This document shows, in pieces, positions 44,801 through 59,800 of a DNA stretch of 64,000 nt. Every line of letters starts with the position of its first letter. The first letter of the stretch is position 1. The notes under the pieces are model-generated. The model saw nothing but the letters and a program-made list of their open reading frames with translations, was not told the DNA's origin and ran no database searches. Both the position numbers and the translations under genes were made by a program. The stretch is from JABAAI01 sp965261955 (lineage in GTDB: Bacteria; Spirochaetota; Leptospiria; Leptospirales; Leptonemataceae), in contig CBDHEM010000062.1 in the NCBI GenBank assembly GCA_965261955.1, positions 8,818 to 72,817 on the forward strand, read 5' to 3'.

Positions 44801-47800
44801 AGAAGTTTTCAGTTAATTTCTGCGAAAATGCTTCATAAAAGCGGAAATGCTTAGTTTAGCTGTGTGGCCCATTTGGAGGAGGTAAACCTTTATTTGTCCC
44901 ATTTCACTGGTTTGACCAAAAAAAAGTTATTTCCATCAAATAAAAAAAATTCTTAGGATTTTCCCCTTTTTAAACTTGTTGAAAAAATCATTTGTGAGTA
45001 TTTCTAAGTTCCTTTCTGAGATACTCACGTTTTTGAACCAAAAAGAGAAGTTTCTAGTCGTGAGATACTCACGTTTTTGAACCAAAAAGAGAAGTTTCCA
45101 GTCGTCTTCAGCGAAAATGCTTCAAATCACCACAAAAGCTTAGTTTAGCTGTATGAATAACTTGCTGAGTAATTCTTAGCTTCATTCGGAGATAATAAAA
45201 AAATTTAAACGAAAGAGAAGTATTCTGTTAATTTCCGCAAAATTGCTTCATAAAACAAGAAAAGCTTCGTTTAGCTGTATGTGGCTCATTTTGAGGAGGA
45301 AAAACATTTTCGTCAATATTTGTCCCATTTCACTGGTTTGACAAAAAAAGTTGTTTCAATTAAATCGTGTGTGTTTCTTAGCTTCTTTCCGAGATAGTCA
45401 CGTTTTTGACCCAAAAAGAGAAGTTTTCAGTCTATTTCCGCGAAAATGCTTCATAAAACCAGAAAAGTGTAGTTTAGCTGTATATGCCTAATTTTTAGCA
45501 GGAAAAATGTTTGTTTTTTTGAATACTTGTCCCTTTTCATTGGTTTGACAAAAAAAAGTTGTTTCCATCAAATCAAAATTTTCTCAGGATTTTCCCTTTT
45601 TCAAACTTTTTGAGAAAAAATAACTTTCTGAGTAATTATTAGGTTCAATCTGAAACAGTCACATTTTTTAAGTGAATGCGAAGTTTCCAGTCATTTTCAG
45701 CGAAAATGCTTCAAATCACCACAAAAGCTTAGTTTAGCTGTATAAATAACTTGCTGAGTAATTCTTAGCTTCATTTGGAGATAATAAAAAAAATTAAACG
45801 AAAGAGAAGTATTCTGATAATTTCCGCAAAAACGCTTCATAAAACAAGAAAAGCTTCGTTTAGCTGTATGTGGCTCATTTTGAGGAGGAAAAACATTTTC
45901 GTCAATATTTGTCCCATTTCACTGGTTTGACAAAAAAAGGTGTTTCAATTAAATTGTGTGTATTTCTTAGCTTCTTTCTGAGATGGTCACGTTTTTGACC
46001 CAAAAAGAGAAGTTTTCAGTCAATTTCGGCGAAAATGCTTCATAAAACCAGAAAAGTGTAGTTTAGCTGTATATGCCTAATTTTTAGCAGGAAAAATGTT
46101 TGTTTTTTAATACCTGCCCCTTTTCACTGGTTTGACAAAAAAAAGTTGTTTCCATCAAATCAAAATTTTTCTCAGGATTTTCCCTTTTTCAAACTTGTTG
46201 GGAAAAAATAACTTTCTGAGTAATTCTTAGGTTCAATCTGAAACAGTCACATTTTTGAAATGAATGCGAAGTTTTCAGTCAATTTCCGTGAAAAAACTTC
46301 AAAACAGCAGAAAAGCTGAGGAGCTGTAAATGGATTATTTTGAGGAGGAAAACCGTTTTCGTCAATATTTGTCCCGTTTCACTGGTTTGACAAAAAAAGT
46401 TGTTCCATTCAAAATCAATATTTTCCTAAGGATTTGCCCCTTTTCAGACTTGTTGAAAAAAATCATTTCTGAATATTCCTCATCTTCTTTCTGAGATAGT
46501 TCCGTTTTCGACCCAAAAAGAGAAGTTTTCAGTCATTTTCCGCGTAAATGCTTCAAAACACCAGAAAAGCTTAGTTTAGCTGTATGTGATTCATTTTGAG
46601 GTGAAATTTTTTTTGTAATAAATATCCCGTTTCACTGTTTTCCCATAAAAGTTGTTTTAATCAAATCAAAACATTTCCTCAGGATTTACCCCTTTTCTTA
46701 CTTGTTGTGATAAATAACTCTCTGGGAAGTTCTAAGCTTCTTTCTGAGTAAGTCCCTTTTTAAACCCAAAAGAGAAGTTTTCAGGTAATTTCTGTGAAAA
46801 TGCTTGAAAATGGCAGAAAAGCTTAGTTGTATGTGGCTCATTTTGATGAGGAAAACGTTTTCATCAAGATTTGTCCCGTTTCACGGTTTGACCATAAAAC
46901 GTTGTTTCAATCAAATCACTTTTCCACTGTATTTGTCCCTTTTCAAACATGTTGAGAACAAATAACTTTCTGAGTAATTCTTAGCTTCATTCTGAGTTAG
47001 TCTCATTTTTGACCCAAACGTGAAGTTTTTAGGCAATTTCTGCGAAAATGCCTCATATAACAAGAAAAGCTTAGATTAGCTGTATGTGGCTCATTTTGAG
47101 GAGGAAAAACGTTTTAGGTTATATTTGTCCTATTATACTGGTTTGACAAAAAAAGTTGTTTCCATCATATAAAATTATTCCTTTGGATTTTCCGCTTTTC
47201 AAATTGTAAAATACATTTGTGAGTATTTTTTGGTTTCATTCTGAGATGAACCAAAAAGAGAAGTTTCCAGTCATTTTCTGCAAAAATGCTTCAAAACACC
47301 AGGAAAGCTTAATTTAGTTGTATGTGGCTTATTTTGAGGAGGAAAACTCGTCAATATATGTCCCGTTTCACTGGTTTGACCAAAAAATGTTGTTTCATCA
47401 AATCAAAATTTTCTTCGGGATTTGCCCCTTTTCAAACTTTTGAGAAAAAATCATCTGCGTATTTCTTAACATCTTTCTATGATAGTCACGTCTTTCAAAC
47501 AAAATGTGAAGTTTCCATCATTTTCCGCAAAAATGCTTAAAAATACCAGAAAAATTTTGTTTAGATGTATGTGGCTCATTTTGAGGAGAAAAACAGTATT
47601 CTTCAATATTTGTTCCATTTCACTGGTTTGACCAAAAAAGGTTGTTTCAATCAAATCAAAACATTTCTTCAGGATTTCCCACTATTCATTTGTGAAAAAT
47701 AATTTTCTGAGTGATTCTAAACTTCTTTCTGAGAGTCACTTTGTAGACCAAAAAGATAATTTTTTCAGTCAATTTCCACGAAAATGCTTGTAAAACACCT

Positions 47801-50800
47801 GCAAAGCTTAGTTTAGCTGTCTGTGGCTTATTTTGAGGAGGAAAAACGTTTTCGTCAATATTTGTCCCATTTCACTTATTTGACAAAAAAAAAGTTGTTT
47901 CAATTAAATAAATATTTTCCTCAGAATTTGCCCCTTTTCAAACTTGTTAAGAAAAAATTCATTTGTGCGTATTTCTTAGCTTATTTCTGATATAGTCAGG
48001 TTTTTGATTCAAAAATAGAAGTTTCTGTCAATTTCCGCGAAAATTCTTCTAAACACAAGAAAAGCATAGTTTAGCAGTATGTGGGTCATTTGAGGCAGAA
48101 AACCATTTTCATCAATATTTGTCCCATTTCACTGGTTTGACCAAAAAAAGTTGTTTCCATCAATTCATATTTTTCTCAGGATTTTCCCGTTTTCAAACTT
48201 GTTGAGAAAAAATAACTTTCTGAGTAATTCTTGGCTTCATTCTGAGACAGTCACTTTTTGATACAAAAGAGGTTTTCACCTCGAAAATGCTTCATAAAAC
48301 CTGAAAAGCGTAGTTTAGCTCTATGTCACTAATTTTGAGGAGAAAATATTTTGGTAATATTTGTCCCAATTCACTGGTTTTACAAAAAGTTGTTTCCATC
48401 AAATCAAAATTTTCCTCAGGGTTTGACCCTTTTCAAACATGTTGAGAAAAAAATATTTGTAAGTATTTCTTAGCTTCTTTCGGAGATGTCACATTTTTGA
48501 CCCAAAAAGAGAAGTTTTCAGTCAATTTCCGTCAAAATACTTCAAAGCACCAGAAAAGCTTAGTTTAGCTGTATGAAGCTCATTTTAAATGGGAAAACCG
48601 TTTTTGTCGATATTTGTCCAGTTTCACTGGTTTGCCCAAAAAAAGTTGTTCCCAATTAAATCAAAACTTTTGCTCAGTATTTGCCTTGTCAAACTTGTTG
48701 AGAAAAATAACTTTCGGAAAAATTCTTAGCTTCATTCCGAGACTCTCACTTTTTTGAAGCAAAAGAGTTTTTCAGTCCATTTCTGCGAAAAAGCTTCATA
48801 TATCAGAGAAGCTTAGTTTAACTGTATGTGGCTCATTTTGAGAAGGAAAAATGTTTGTCAATAATTGCCCCATTTCACTGCTTTGACCAAAAAAGGATGT
48901 TTCCTTCAAACAAAAGTTTTCAGTCAATTTCCGCAAAAGTGCTTCAAAACACCTGAAAAGCTTAGTTTAGCTGTATGTGGCTCATTTCGAGGAGGAAAAA
49001 CATTTTCGTCTGTCCCATTTCAATGGTTAGACAAAAAAAAAGTTGTTTCAATTAAATCAAAATTTTCCTCAGGTTTGTTTTTTTTCAAACTTGGGAAAAA
49101 TTTTATTTGTGAGTATTTTTTGTTTCTTCGGAGATAGTTACGTTTTTGACCCCAAAAGAGAATTTTTCAGTCAATTTCCGCAAAAATTCTTCAAAACACC
49201 AGAAAAGCTTAGTTTAACTGAATATGGATCATTTTGAGGAGGAAAAACATTTTCAAGTCCCATTTCACTGTGTTACCCTAAAAAAAATTGTATTCATTAA
49301 ATCAAATCATTTCCTCAGGTTTATCCCCTTTTCAAACTGGTTGAGAAAAAAAAAACTTTCAGAGTAATTCTTAGATTCAGTCTGAGACAGTTGCTATATT
49401 GACTAAAAAAGAAATTGTCTGTCAATTTCCGTGAAAATTATTAAACCAGATAATCTTAGGCTAGCCTGTATGTGGCTCATTTTGAGGAGGAAAAACGTTT
49501 TTGGTAATATTTGTCCCATTTCATGGGTTTGATCCAAAAATGTATCCATCAAATCAAAATTTTCATTAGGATTAGCTCCTTGTCAAACTTGAGAAAAAAA
49601 TCATCTGTGTGTATTTCTTAATTTCTTTCTGATTTTTTACCCAAAAAGAGAATTTTTCAGTCAATTTCCGCAAAAATACTCCAAAACATTAGAAAAGCTT
49701 AGTATAGCTGTATGTGGCTCATTTTGAGGAGGAAAACTGTTTTCGTCAATATTTTTACTGTTTTACTGGTTTGACAAAAAAAAATGTTTCTAACAAATCA
49801 AAATTTTCATCAAGATTTGTTCCTCGTCAAACATGTTGAGAAAAAATTATTTCTGAGTAATTCTTAGCTTCATTCTGAGACAGTTACTTTTTTGAAGCAA
49901 ATAAGAAGTTTTCTGTCAAATTCCACGAACAGGCTTCATAAAACCAGAAAAGCTAATTTTAGCTGTTTGAGGCTCATTTTGAGGAGAAAAATTTTTTTTG
50001 GAAATATTTGTCCAATTTCATTAATTTTCCCCCAAAATTTGTTTCCATCAAATAGAAATTTCCTTAGGATTTGCTCCTTTTAAAATTTGTTGAAAAAATC
50101 ATTTGCTAGTATTTCTTAGCTTCTTTCTGAGATAGTCAATTTTTTGAACCCAAAAGAGAAGTTTCTATCCATTTTCCGCGAAAATGCTTCAAAACACCAG
50201 AAAAGCTTAGTTTAGCTGTATGTGGCTCATTTTGAGAAGGAAAACCATTTTCTTCAATATTTGTCCCATTTCACTGGTTTGACCAAAAAAAGTTGTTTCA
50301 ATCAAATCAACATTTCTTCAGGATTTGCCACTGTGATAAAATAATTTTATGAGTAATTCTAAAGTTGTTTCTGAGAACTCACTTTGTACACCCAAAAGAT
50401 AGGGTTTCGGTCAATTTCCGCGAAATGCTTGAAATCACCTAAAATGCTTAGTTTAGCTGTATGTGGCTCATTTTGAGGTGGAAAACCGTTTATGTCAATA
50501 TTTGTCCCGTTTCTCTGGGTTGAACAAAAAAATGTTTCCATCTAATCAAAACTTTTACTCAGTATTTGACCCTTTTCAAACTTGTTGAGAAAAAATAACT
50601 TTCTGACTAATTCTTAGCTTCATTCTGAGACAGTCACTATTTTGAAGCAAAAGAGAAGATTTCAGTCATTTTCCGCGAAAATGCTTCAAACACCAGAGAA
50701 GCTTAGTTTAGCTGTATGTGGCTCATTTTGATGAGAACAAATGTTTTAGTCAATATTTATCCTGTTTCACTGCAATGACCAAAAGATGTTCCCATCAAAT

Positions 50801-53800
50801 CAAAATTTTGATCAGGATTTGCACCTTTTGAACTTGTTTTGTAAAAAATCATTCAAAGTATTTCTTAGTTTCTTTCTGAGATATTCACGTTTTTGACGCA
50901 GAAAGAGAATTTTTCAGTCAATTTACGCGAACCATTTTCATTAATATTTGTTCCGTTTCACTGGTTTGGCTAAAAAAGTTGTTTCCATCAAATCAAAATT
51001 TCCCTCAAGATTTGTCCCTATTCAAACTTGTTGAGAAAAAAACAGCTTTCAGAGTAATTCTTAGCTTCATTCTGAGATAAGTCACTTTTTTGACACAAAT
51101 GGGATGTTTTCAGTCTATTTTCGTGGAACTGCATTAAAACACCAGAAGAGCTTAGTTTAGCTGTATGTGGCTCATCTTGAGGAGGAAAACCGTTTTCGTT
51201 AATATTTGTCCCATTACATTGATTTGTTTAAAAATAGATGCTTCCATTAAATCATAATTATCCTCAGGGTTTGTCCCTATTCAAACTCGTTGGGAAAAAA
51301 TAATTTTCTGAGTAATTCTTTGCTTCTTCCTGAGATATTCGATTTTTTTACCCAAAAGAGAGGTTTTCAGTCAATTTCCGCGAAAATGCATCTACGCACC
51401 GGAACAGCTTAATTTAGCTGTATGAGGTTCATTTTGAGGAGGAATAACTTTTTTCTTAATATTTTCCCCATTTCACTTGTTTGACCAAAAAAGTTGTTTC
51501 CATCAAATCAAAATTTCCTTCAGGATTTGTCCCTATTCAAACTTGTTGAGATAAAGTTTCTGGGTAATTCTTAGCTTCATTCTAGTAATTTTTGACCCAA
51601 AGGAGAATTTTTTAATTTAATTTCTGCGGAAATGCTTCATAAAACTGGAAATGCTTAGTTTAGCTGTGTGGCTCATTTGGAGGAGGTAAACCTTTTTTGT
51701 CCCATTTCACTGGTTTGACCAAAAAAAGTTATTTCCATCAAATAAAATTTTTCCTTAGGATTTTCCCCTTTTTAAACTTGTTGAAAAAAATCATTTGTGA
51801 GTATTTCTAAGCTTCTTTCTGAGATACTCACGTTTTTGAACCAAAAAGAGAAGTTTCCAGTCGTTTTCAGCGAAAATGCTTCAAAATACCAGAAAAGCTT
51901 AGTTTAGCTGTATGAATAACTTTCTGAGTAATTCTTAGCTTCATTCGGAGATAATAATTTTTTTTAAACGAAAGAAAAGTATTCTGTTAATTTCCGCAAA
52001 AACGCTTCATAAAACAAGAAAAGCTTCGTTTAGCTGTATGTGGCTCATTTTGAGGAGGAGAACCGTTTAACGTCAATATTTGTCCCGTTTTACTGGCTTG
52101 AACAAAAAAAATGTTTCCATCAAATCAACTTTTACTCATTATTTTCTCCTTTTCAAACTTGTTGAGAAAAAATAACTTTCTGAGTAATTCTTAGCTTCAT
52201 TCTGAGACAGTCACCTTTTTGAAGCAAAAGAGAAGTTTTAAGTCAATTTCCACGAAATTGCTTCAAACACCAGAGAAGCTTAGTTTCGCTGTATGTGGCT
52301 CATTTTGACGAGGAAAAATGTTTTAGTCAATATTTGTCCATATTACTGCTTTGACCAAAAAAAGTTTTTTCCATCAAATCAACATTTTCCTCAGGATTTG
52401 TACTTTTTCGAACTTGTTGAGAAAAAAATCAATTTCAGATTATTTCTTAGCTTCTTTCTAAAATAATCATGTTTTTGATCCAAAAAGTTAATTTTTTAGT
52501 CAATATCCGTGAAAATGCTTCAAAACACCAGAGAACCTTAGTTTAGCTGTATGTGGCTCATTTTGAGGAGGGAAAATGTTATCGTCAATATTTGTTCCAT
52601 TTCACGGGTTTGACCCAAAAAAGTTGTTTCAATTAAATCAAAATTTTCCTCAGGATTTGCCCATTTTCAAACTTGTTGTGAAAAAAACATTTGTGTGTAT
52701 TTCTTAGCTTCTTTCCAAGATAGTCACGTTTATGACCCAAAAAGAGAAGTTTTCAGTCAATTTCCGCGAAAATGCTTCATAAAAAAAAAGGTGTAATTTA
52801 GCTGTATATGCCTAATTTTGAGCAGGAAAAATGTTTTTTTAAATATTTGTACCATTTCACTGGTTTGACCAAAAAAAATTGTTTCCATCAAATCAAAATA
52901 TTTCTCAGGATTTTCCCTTTTTCAAACTTGTTGAGAAAAAATAACTTCCTGAGTAATTCTTAGGTTCAATCTGAAACAGTCACATTTTTGAAGTGAATGA
53001 GAAGTTTTCAGTCAATTTCCGTGAAAAAACTTCAAAACAGCAGAAAAGCTGTGTAGCTGTATGTGGCTTATTTTGAGGAGAAAAAAGTTTTCGTCAATAT
53101 TTGTCCAGTTTCACTGGTTTGACCAAAAAAGTTGTTCCATTCAAAATCAATATTTTCCTCAGGATTTGTTCCTCTTCAAACATGTTGAGAAAAAATTATT
53201 TCTGAGTAATTCTTAGCTTGATTCTGAGAGACACTTTTTTGAAGCAAAAGAGAATTTTTCTGTCAAATTCCGCGAAGAGGCTTCATAAAACTAGAAAAAC
53301 TAATTTTAGCTGTTTGAGGCTCATTTTGAGGAGGAAAAATGTTTTTTGTAATATTTGTCTCATTTCATTGGTTTTCCCCCAAAAATTTGTTTCCATTAAA
53401 TAAAAATTTCCTTAGGATTTGCTCCTTTTCAAACTTGTTGAAAAAATCATTTGCTAGTATTTCTTAGCTTCTTTCTGAGATAGTCTAGTTTTTGAACCCA
53501 ATAGAGAAGTTTCTAGCCATTTTCCGCGAAAATGCTTCAAAACACCAGAAAAGCTTAGTTTAGCTGTATGTGGCTCATTTTGAGAAGGAAAACCGTTTTC
53601 TTCAATATTTGTCCCATTTCACTGGTTTGACCAAAAAAAGTTGTTTCAATCAAATCAAACATTTCTTCAGGATTTGCTACTGTGATAAACTAATTTTATG
53701 AGTAATTCTAAAGCTGTTTCTGAGAACTCACTTTGTACACCCAAAAGATAGGGTTTCGGTCAATTTCCGCGAAATGCTTGAAATCACCTGAAATGCTTAG

Positions 53801-56800
53801 TTTAGCTGTATGTGGCTCATTTTGAGGAGGAAAACGTTTACGTCAATATTTGTCCCGTTTCTCTGGGTTGAACAAAAAATGTTTCCATCAAATCAAAACT
53901 TTTACTCAGTATTTGACCCTTTTCAAACTTGTTGAGAAAAAATAACTTTCTGACTAATTCTTAGCTTCATTCTGAGACAGTCTCTTTTTTGAAGCAAAAG
54001 ATAAGTTTTCAGTCATTTTCCGCGAAAATGCTTCAAATACCACAGAAGCTTAGTTTAGCTGTATGTGGCTCATTTTGACGAGAACAAATGTTTTAGTCAA
54101 TATTTATCCCGTTTCACTGCAATGACCAAAAGATGTTCCCATCAAGTCAAGATTTTGCTCAGGATTTGCACCTTTTCGAACTTGTTGAGAAAAAATTAAT
54201 TCAAAGTATTTCTTAGTTTCTTTCGGAGATATTCACGTTTTTGACGCAGAAAGAGAATTTTTTAATTTACGCGAGCCGTTTTCGTTAATATTTGTCCCGT
54301 TTTACTAGTTTGGCAAAAAAAAGTTGTTTCTATCAAATCAAAATTTCTCTCAAGATTTGTCCTATTCAAACTTGTTGAGAAAAAAACAGCTTTCAGAGTA
54401 ATTCTTAGCTTCATTCTGAGATAAGTCACTTTTTTGACACAAATGGGATGTTTTCTGTCTATTTTCGTGGAACTGCATTAAAACACCAGAAGAGCTTAGT
54501 TTAGCTGTATGTGGGTCATCTTGAGGAGGAAAACCGTTTTCGTTAATATTTGTCCCATTACATTGATTTGTTTAAAAATACTGTTTCCATTAAATCATAA
54601 TTATCCTTAGGATTTGTCCCTATTCAAACTCATTCGAAAAAAAATTTTAATTCTTTGCTTCTTCCTGAGATAGTCAATTTTTTAACCCAAAAGAGAGGTT
54701 TTCAGTCAATTTCCGCGAAAATCCTTTATAAAACCGGAAAAAATTTGTTTAGCTGTGTGGCTCATTTGGAGGAGGTAAACCTTTTTTGTCCCATTTCAGT
54801 TGTTTGACCAAAAAAAAAGTTATTTCCATCAAATAAAAATTTTCCTTAGGATTTCCCCCTTTTTAAACTTGTTAAAAAAATCATTTGTGAGTATTTCTAA
54901 GCTTCTTTCTGAGATATTCACGTTTTTTAACCAAAAAGAGAAGTTTCCAGTCTTTTTCAGCGAAAATGCTTCAAAACACGAGAAAAGCTTAGTTTAGCTT
55001 TATGAATAACTTTCTGAGTAATTCTTAGTTTCATTCATAGATAATAAAAAAAATTAAACGAAAGAGAAGTATTCTGTTAATTTCCGCAAAAACCCTTCAT
55101 AAAACAAGAAAAGCTTAGTTTAGCTGAATGTGGCCCATTTTGAGGAGAAAAAACGTTTAACGGCAATATTTGTCCCGTTTCACTGGTTTGAACAAAGAAA
55201 ATTGTTTCCATCAGATCAATTTTTACTCATTATTTTCTCCTTTTCAAACTTGTTGAGAAAAAATTACTTTCTTAGCTTCATTCTGAGACAGTCACATTTT
55301 TGAAGCAAAAGAGAAGTTTTAAGTCAATTTCCATGAAAATGCTTCAAACACCAGAGAAGCTTAGTTTAGCTCTATGTGGCTCATTTTGATGAGGGGAAAT
55401 GTTTTAGTCAATATTTGTCCCAATTTACTGCTTTGACCAAAAAAAGATGTTTCCAGCAAATCAAAAATTTCCCCAGGATTTGCACTTTTTCGAACTTGTT
55501 GCGAAAAAAATCAATTTCTGAGTATTTCTTAGCTTCTTTCTGAAATAATCATGTTTTTGACCCAAAAAGTGCCAAATTTTTGGTCAATTTTCGCGAAAAT
55601 GCTTCAAAACACCAGAGAAGCTTAGTTTAGCTGTACGTGGCTCATTTTGAGGATGAAAAACGTTATCGTCAATATTTGTCCCATTTTGCTGGTTTGACCA
55701 AAAAAAGTTGTTTCAATTAAATTAAAAAATTTCTCAGGATTTGCCCCCTTTTCAAACTTGTTTAGAAAAAAAAAATTGTGTGTATTTCCTAGCTTCTTTC
55801 TGAGATAGTCACGTTTTTTACCCAAAAAGAGAAGTTTTCAGTCAATTTCCGCGAAAATGCTTCATAAAACCAGAAAAGTGTAGTTTAGCTGTATATGCCT
55901 AATTTTGAGCAGGAAAAATGTTTTTTGAAATGTTTGTCCCATTTCACTGGTTTGACAAAAAAAAGTTGTTTCCATCAAATCAAAAATTTTCTCCGAATTT
56001 TCCCTTTTTCTAACTTGTTGAGAAAAAATTATTTTCTGAGTAATTCTTAGGTTTAATCGGAAACCGTCACATTTTTTAATTGAATGAGAAGTTTTCTGTC
56101 AATTTCCGTGAAAAAACTTCAAAACAGCAGAAAAGCTGAATAGCTGTATGTGGCTTATTTTGATGAGGAAAACTGTTTTCGTCAATATTTGTCCCGTTTC
56201 ACTGGTTTGACCAAAAAAAGTTGTTCCATTCAAAATCAATATTTTCCTCAGGATTTGCACCTTTTCAGACTTGTTGAAAAAATATCATTTCTCTGAGTAT
56301 TCTTCATCTTCTTTCTGAGATAGTCCCGTTTTCGACCCAAAAAGAGAAGTTTTCAATCATTTTCCGCGTAAATGTTTCAAAACACCAGAAAAACTTAGTT
56401 TAGCTGTATGTGGTTCATTTTGAGGTGAAATTTTTTTTTTGTAATAAATGTCCCTTTTCACTGTTTTCCCATAAAAAGTTGTTTCAATCAAGTCAAAATA
56501 TTTCCTCAGGATTTACCCCTTTTCTTACTTGTGATAAATAACTCTCTGGGAAATTCTAAGCTTCTTTCTGAAAAAGTCCTTTTTAGACCAAAAAGAGAAG
56601 TTTTCAGGTAATTTCTGTGAAAATGCTTTTAAACGGCAGAAAAGCTTAGTTGTATGAGGCTCATTTTGAGGAGGAAAAACGTTTTCATCAAGATATGTCC
56701 CGTTTCACGGTTGACCATAAAATGTTGTTTCAATCAAATCACTTTTCCACTGTATTTGCCCCTTTTCAAACATGTTGAGAACAAATAACTTTCTGAGTAA

Positions 56801-59800
56801 TTCTTAGCTTCATTCTGAGTTAGTCTCATTTTTGACCCAAATGTGAAGTTTTTAGTCAATTTCCACGAAAATGCCTCATATAACAAGAAAAGCTTAGATA
56901 AGCTGTATGTGGCTCATTTTGAGGAGAAAAAAGTTTTTTTTGTATTTGTCCCATTTTACTGGTTTGACAAAAAAAGTTGTTTCCATCATATAAAAATATT
57001 CCTTTGGATTTTCCGCTTTTCAAACTTGTAAAATACATTTGTGAGTATTTTTTAGTTTCTTTCTGAGATAAACCAAAAAGTGAAGTTTACATCATTTTCG
57101 GCAAAAATTCTTAAAAACACCAGAAAAATTTAGTTTAGCTGTATGTGGTTCATTTTGAGGAGGAAAAATGTATTCTTCAATATTTGTCCCATTTCACTGG
57201 TTAGACCAAAAAAGGTTGTTTCAATCAAATCAAAACATTTCTTCAGGATTTCCCACTATTCACTTGTGAAAAATAATTTTCTGAGTGATTCTAAACTTCT
57301 TTCTGAGAGTCACTTTGTAGACCAAAAAGATAAGTTTTCAGTCAATTTCCACGAAAATGCTTGAAAACACCTGCAAAGCTTAGTTTAGCTGTATGTGGCT
57401 TATTTTTAGGTGGAAAAACATTTTCGTCAATATTTGTCCCATTTCACTTATTTGATAAAAAAAAAGTTGTTTCAATTAAATAAAAAATTTCCTCAGAATT
57501 TGTCCCTTTTCAAACTTAAGAAAAAAATTGTTTGTGCGTATTTCTTAGCTTATTTCTGAGATAGTCAAGTTTTTGATCCAAAAAATGAAGTTTCTGTCAA
57601 TTTCCGCGAAAATTCTTCAAAACACAAGAAAAGCATAGTTTAGCAGTATGTGGGTCATTTGAGGCAGAAAACCATTTTCATCAATATTTGTCCCATTTCA
57701 CAGGTTTGACCAAAAAAAGTTGTTTCCATCAAATCATAATTTTTCTCAGGATTTTCCCGTTTTCAAACTTGTTGAGAAAAAATAACTTTCTGAGTAATTC
57801 TTGGCTTCATTCTGAGACATTCACTTTTTGATGCAAAAGAGGTTTTCAGTTAATTTCCTCGAAAATGCTTCATAAAACCAGAAAAGCGTAGTTTAGCTTT
57901 ATGTCACTAATTTTGAGGAGAAAATATTTTGATAATATTTGTCCCAATTCACTGGTTTGACAAAAAGTTGTTTCCATCAAATCAAAAATTTCCTCAGGAT
58001 TTGACCCTTTTCAAACATGTTGAGAAAAAAATATTTGTGAGTATTTCTTAGCTTCTTTCGGAGATGTCACGTTTTTGACCCAAAACGAGAAGTTTTCAGT
58101 CAATTTCCGTGAAAATACTTCAAACACCAGAAAAACTTAGTTTAGCTCTATTTAGCTGTATGAAGCTCATTTTGAGGAGGAAAACCGTTTTTGTCGATAT
58201 TTGTTCAGTTTCACTGGTTTGCCCAAAAAAGGTTGTTCCCAATTAAATCAAAACTTTTGCTCAGTATTTGCCTCGTCAAACTTGTTGAGAAAAATAATTT
58301 CGGAAAAATTCTTAGCTTCATTCCGAGACCGACACTTTTTTGAAGTAAAAAGAGGTTTTCAGTCAATTTCTGAGAAAATGCTTCAAATATCAGAGAAGCT
58401 TAGTTTAACTGTATGTGTATCATTTTGAGGAGGAAAAACATTTTTCTTAATATTTTCTCCATTTCACTTGTTTGACCAAAAAAGTTGTTTCCATCAAATC
58501 AAAATTTCCCTCAGGATTTGTCCCTATTCAAACTTGTTGACATAAAGTTTCTGGGTAATTCTTAGCTTCATTCTAGTAATTTTTTTACCCAAAAGAGAAT
58601 TTTTCAGTTAATTTCTGCGAAAACGCTTCATAAAACCGGAAAAGCTTAGTTTAGCTGTGTGGCTCATTTGGAGGTGGTAAACTTTTTTGTTCCATTTCAC
58701 GGGTTGGACCAAAAAAAAGTTATTTCCATCAAATAAAAAATTTCCTTAGGATTTTCCCCTTTTTAAACTTGTTGAAAAAATCATTTGTGGGTATTTCTAA
58801 GCTTCTTTCTGAGATACTCACGTTTTTGAACCAAAAAGAGAAGTTTCCAGTCGTTTTCAGCGAAAATGCTTCAAAACACCAGAAAAGCTTAGTTTTAGCT
58901 GTATAAATAACTTTCTGAGTAATTCTTAGCTTCATTAAGAGATAATAAAAAAAAATTAAACGAAAGAAAAGTATTCTGTTAATTTCCGCAAAAACACTTC
59001 ATAAAACAAGAAAAGCTTCGTTTAGCTGTATGTGGCTCATTTTGAGGAGAAAAACCATTTAACATCAATATTTGTCCCGTTTCACTGGTTTGAACAAAGA
59101 AAATTGTTTCCATCAAATCAACTTTTACTCATTATTTTCTCCTTTTCACACTTGTTGCGAAAAAATAACTTTCTGAGTAATTCTTAGTTTCATTCTGAGA
59201 CAGTCACCTTTTTGAAGCAAAAGAGAAGTTTTAAGTCAATTCCACGAAAATGCTTCAAATACCAGAGAAGCTTAGTTTATCTGTACGTGGCTTATTTTAG
59301 CGAGGAAAAATGTTTTAGTCAATATTTGTACCAATTTACTGCTTTGACTGAAAAAAATGTTTCCAGCAAATCAAAAATTTCCTCAGGATTTGCACTTATC
59401 GAACTTGTTGAGAAAAAAATCAATATTTGAGTATTTCTTAGCTTCTTTCTGAAATAATCACGTTTTTGACCCAAAAAGTAAATTTTTTTGTCAATTTCCG
59501 CGAAAATGCTTCAAAACACCAGAGGAGCTTAGTTTAGCTGTACGTGGCTCATTTTGAGGAGGAAAAACGTTATCGTCAATATTTGTCCCATTTCACTGGT
59601 TTGACCAAAAAAAGTTGTTTCAATTAAATCAAAATTTTCCTCAGGATTTGCCCCTTTTCAAACTTGTTGAGAAAAAAAATTTGTGTGTATTTCTTAGCTT
59701 CTTTCCGAGATAGTCACGTTTTTGACCCAAAAAGAGAAGTTTTCAGTCAATTTCCGCGAAAATGCTTCATAAAAACTAGAAAAGTGTAGTTTAGCTGTAT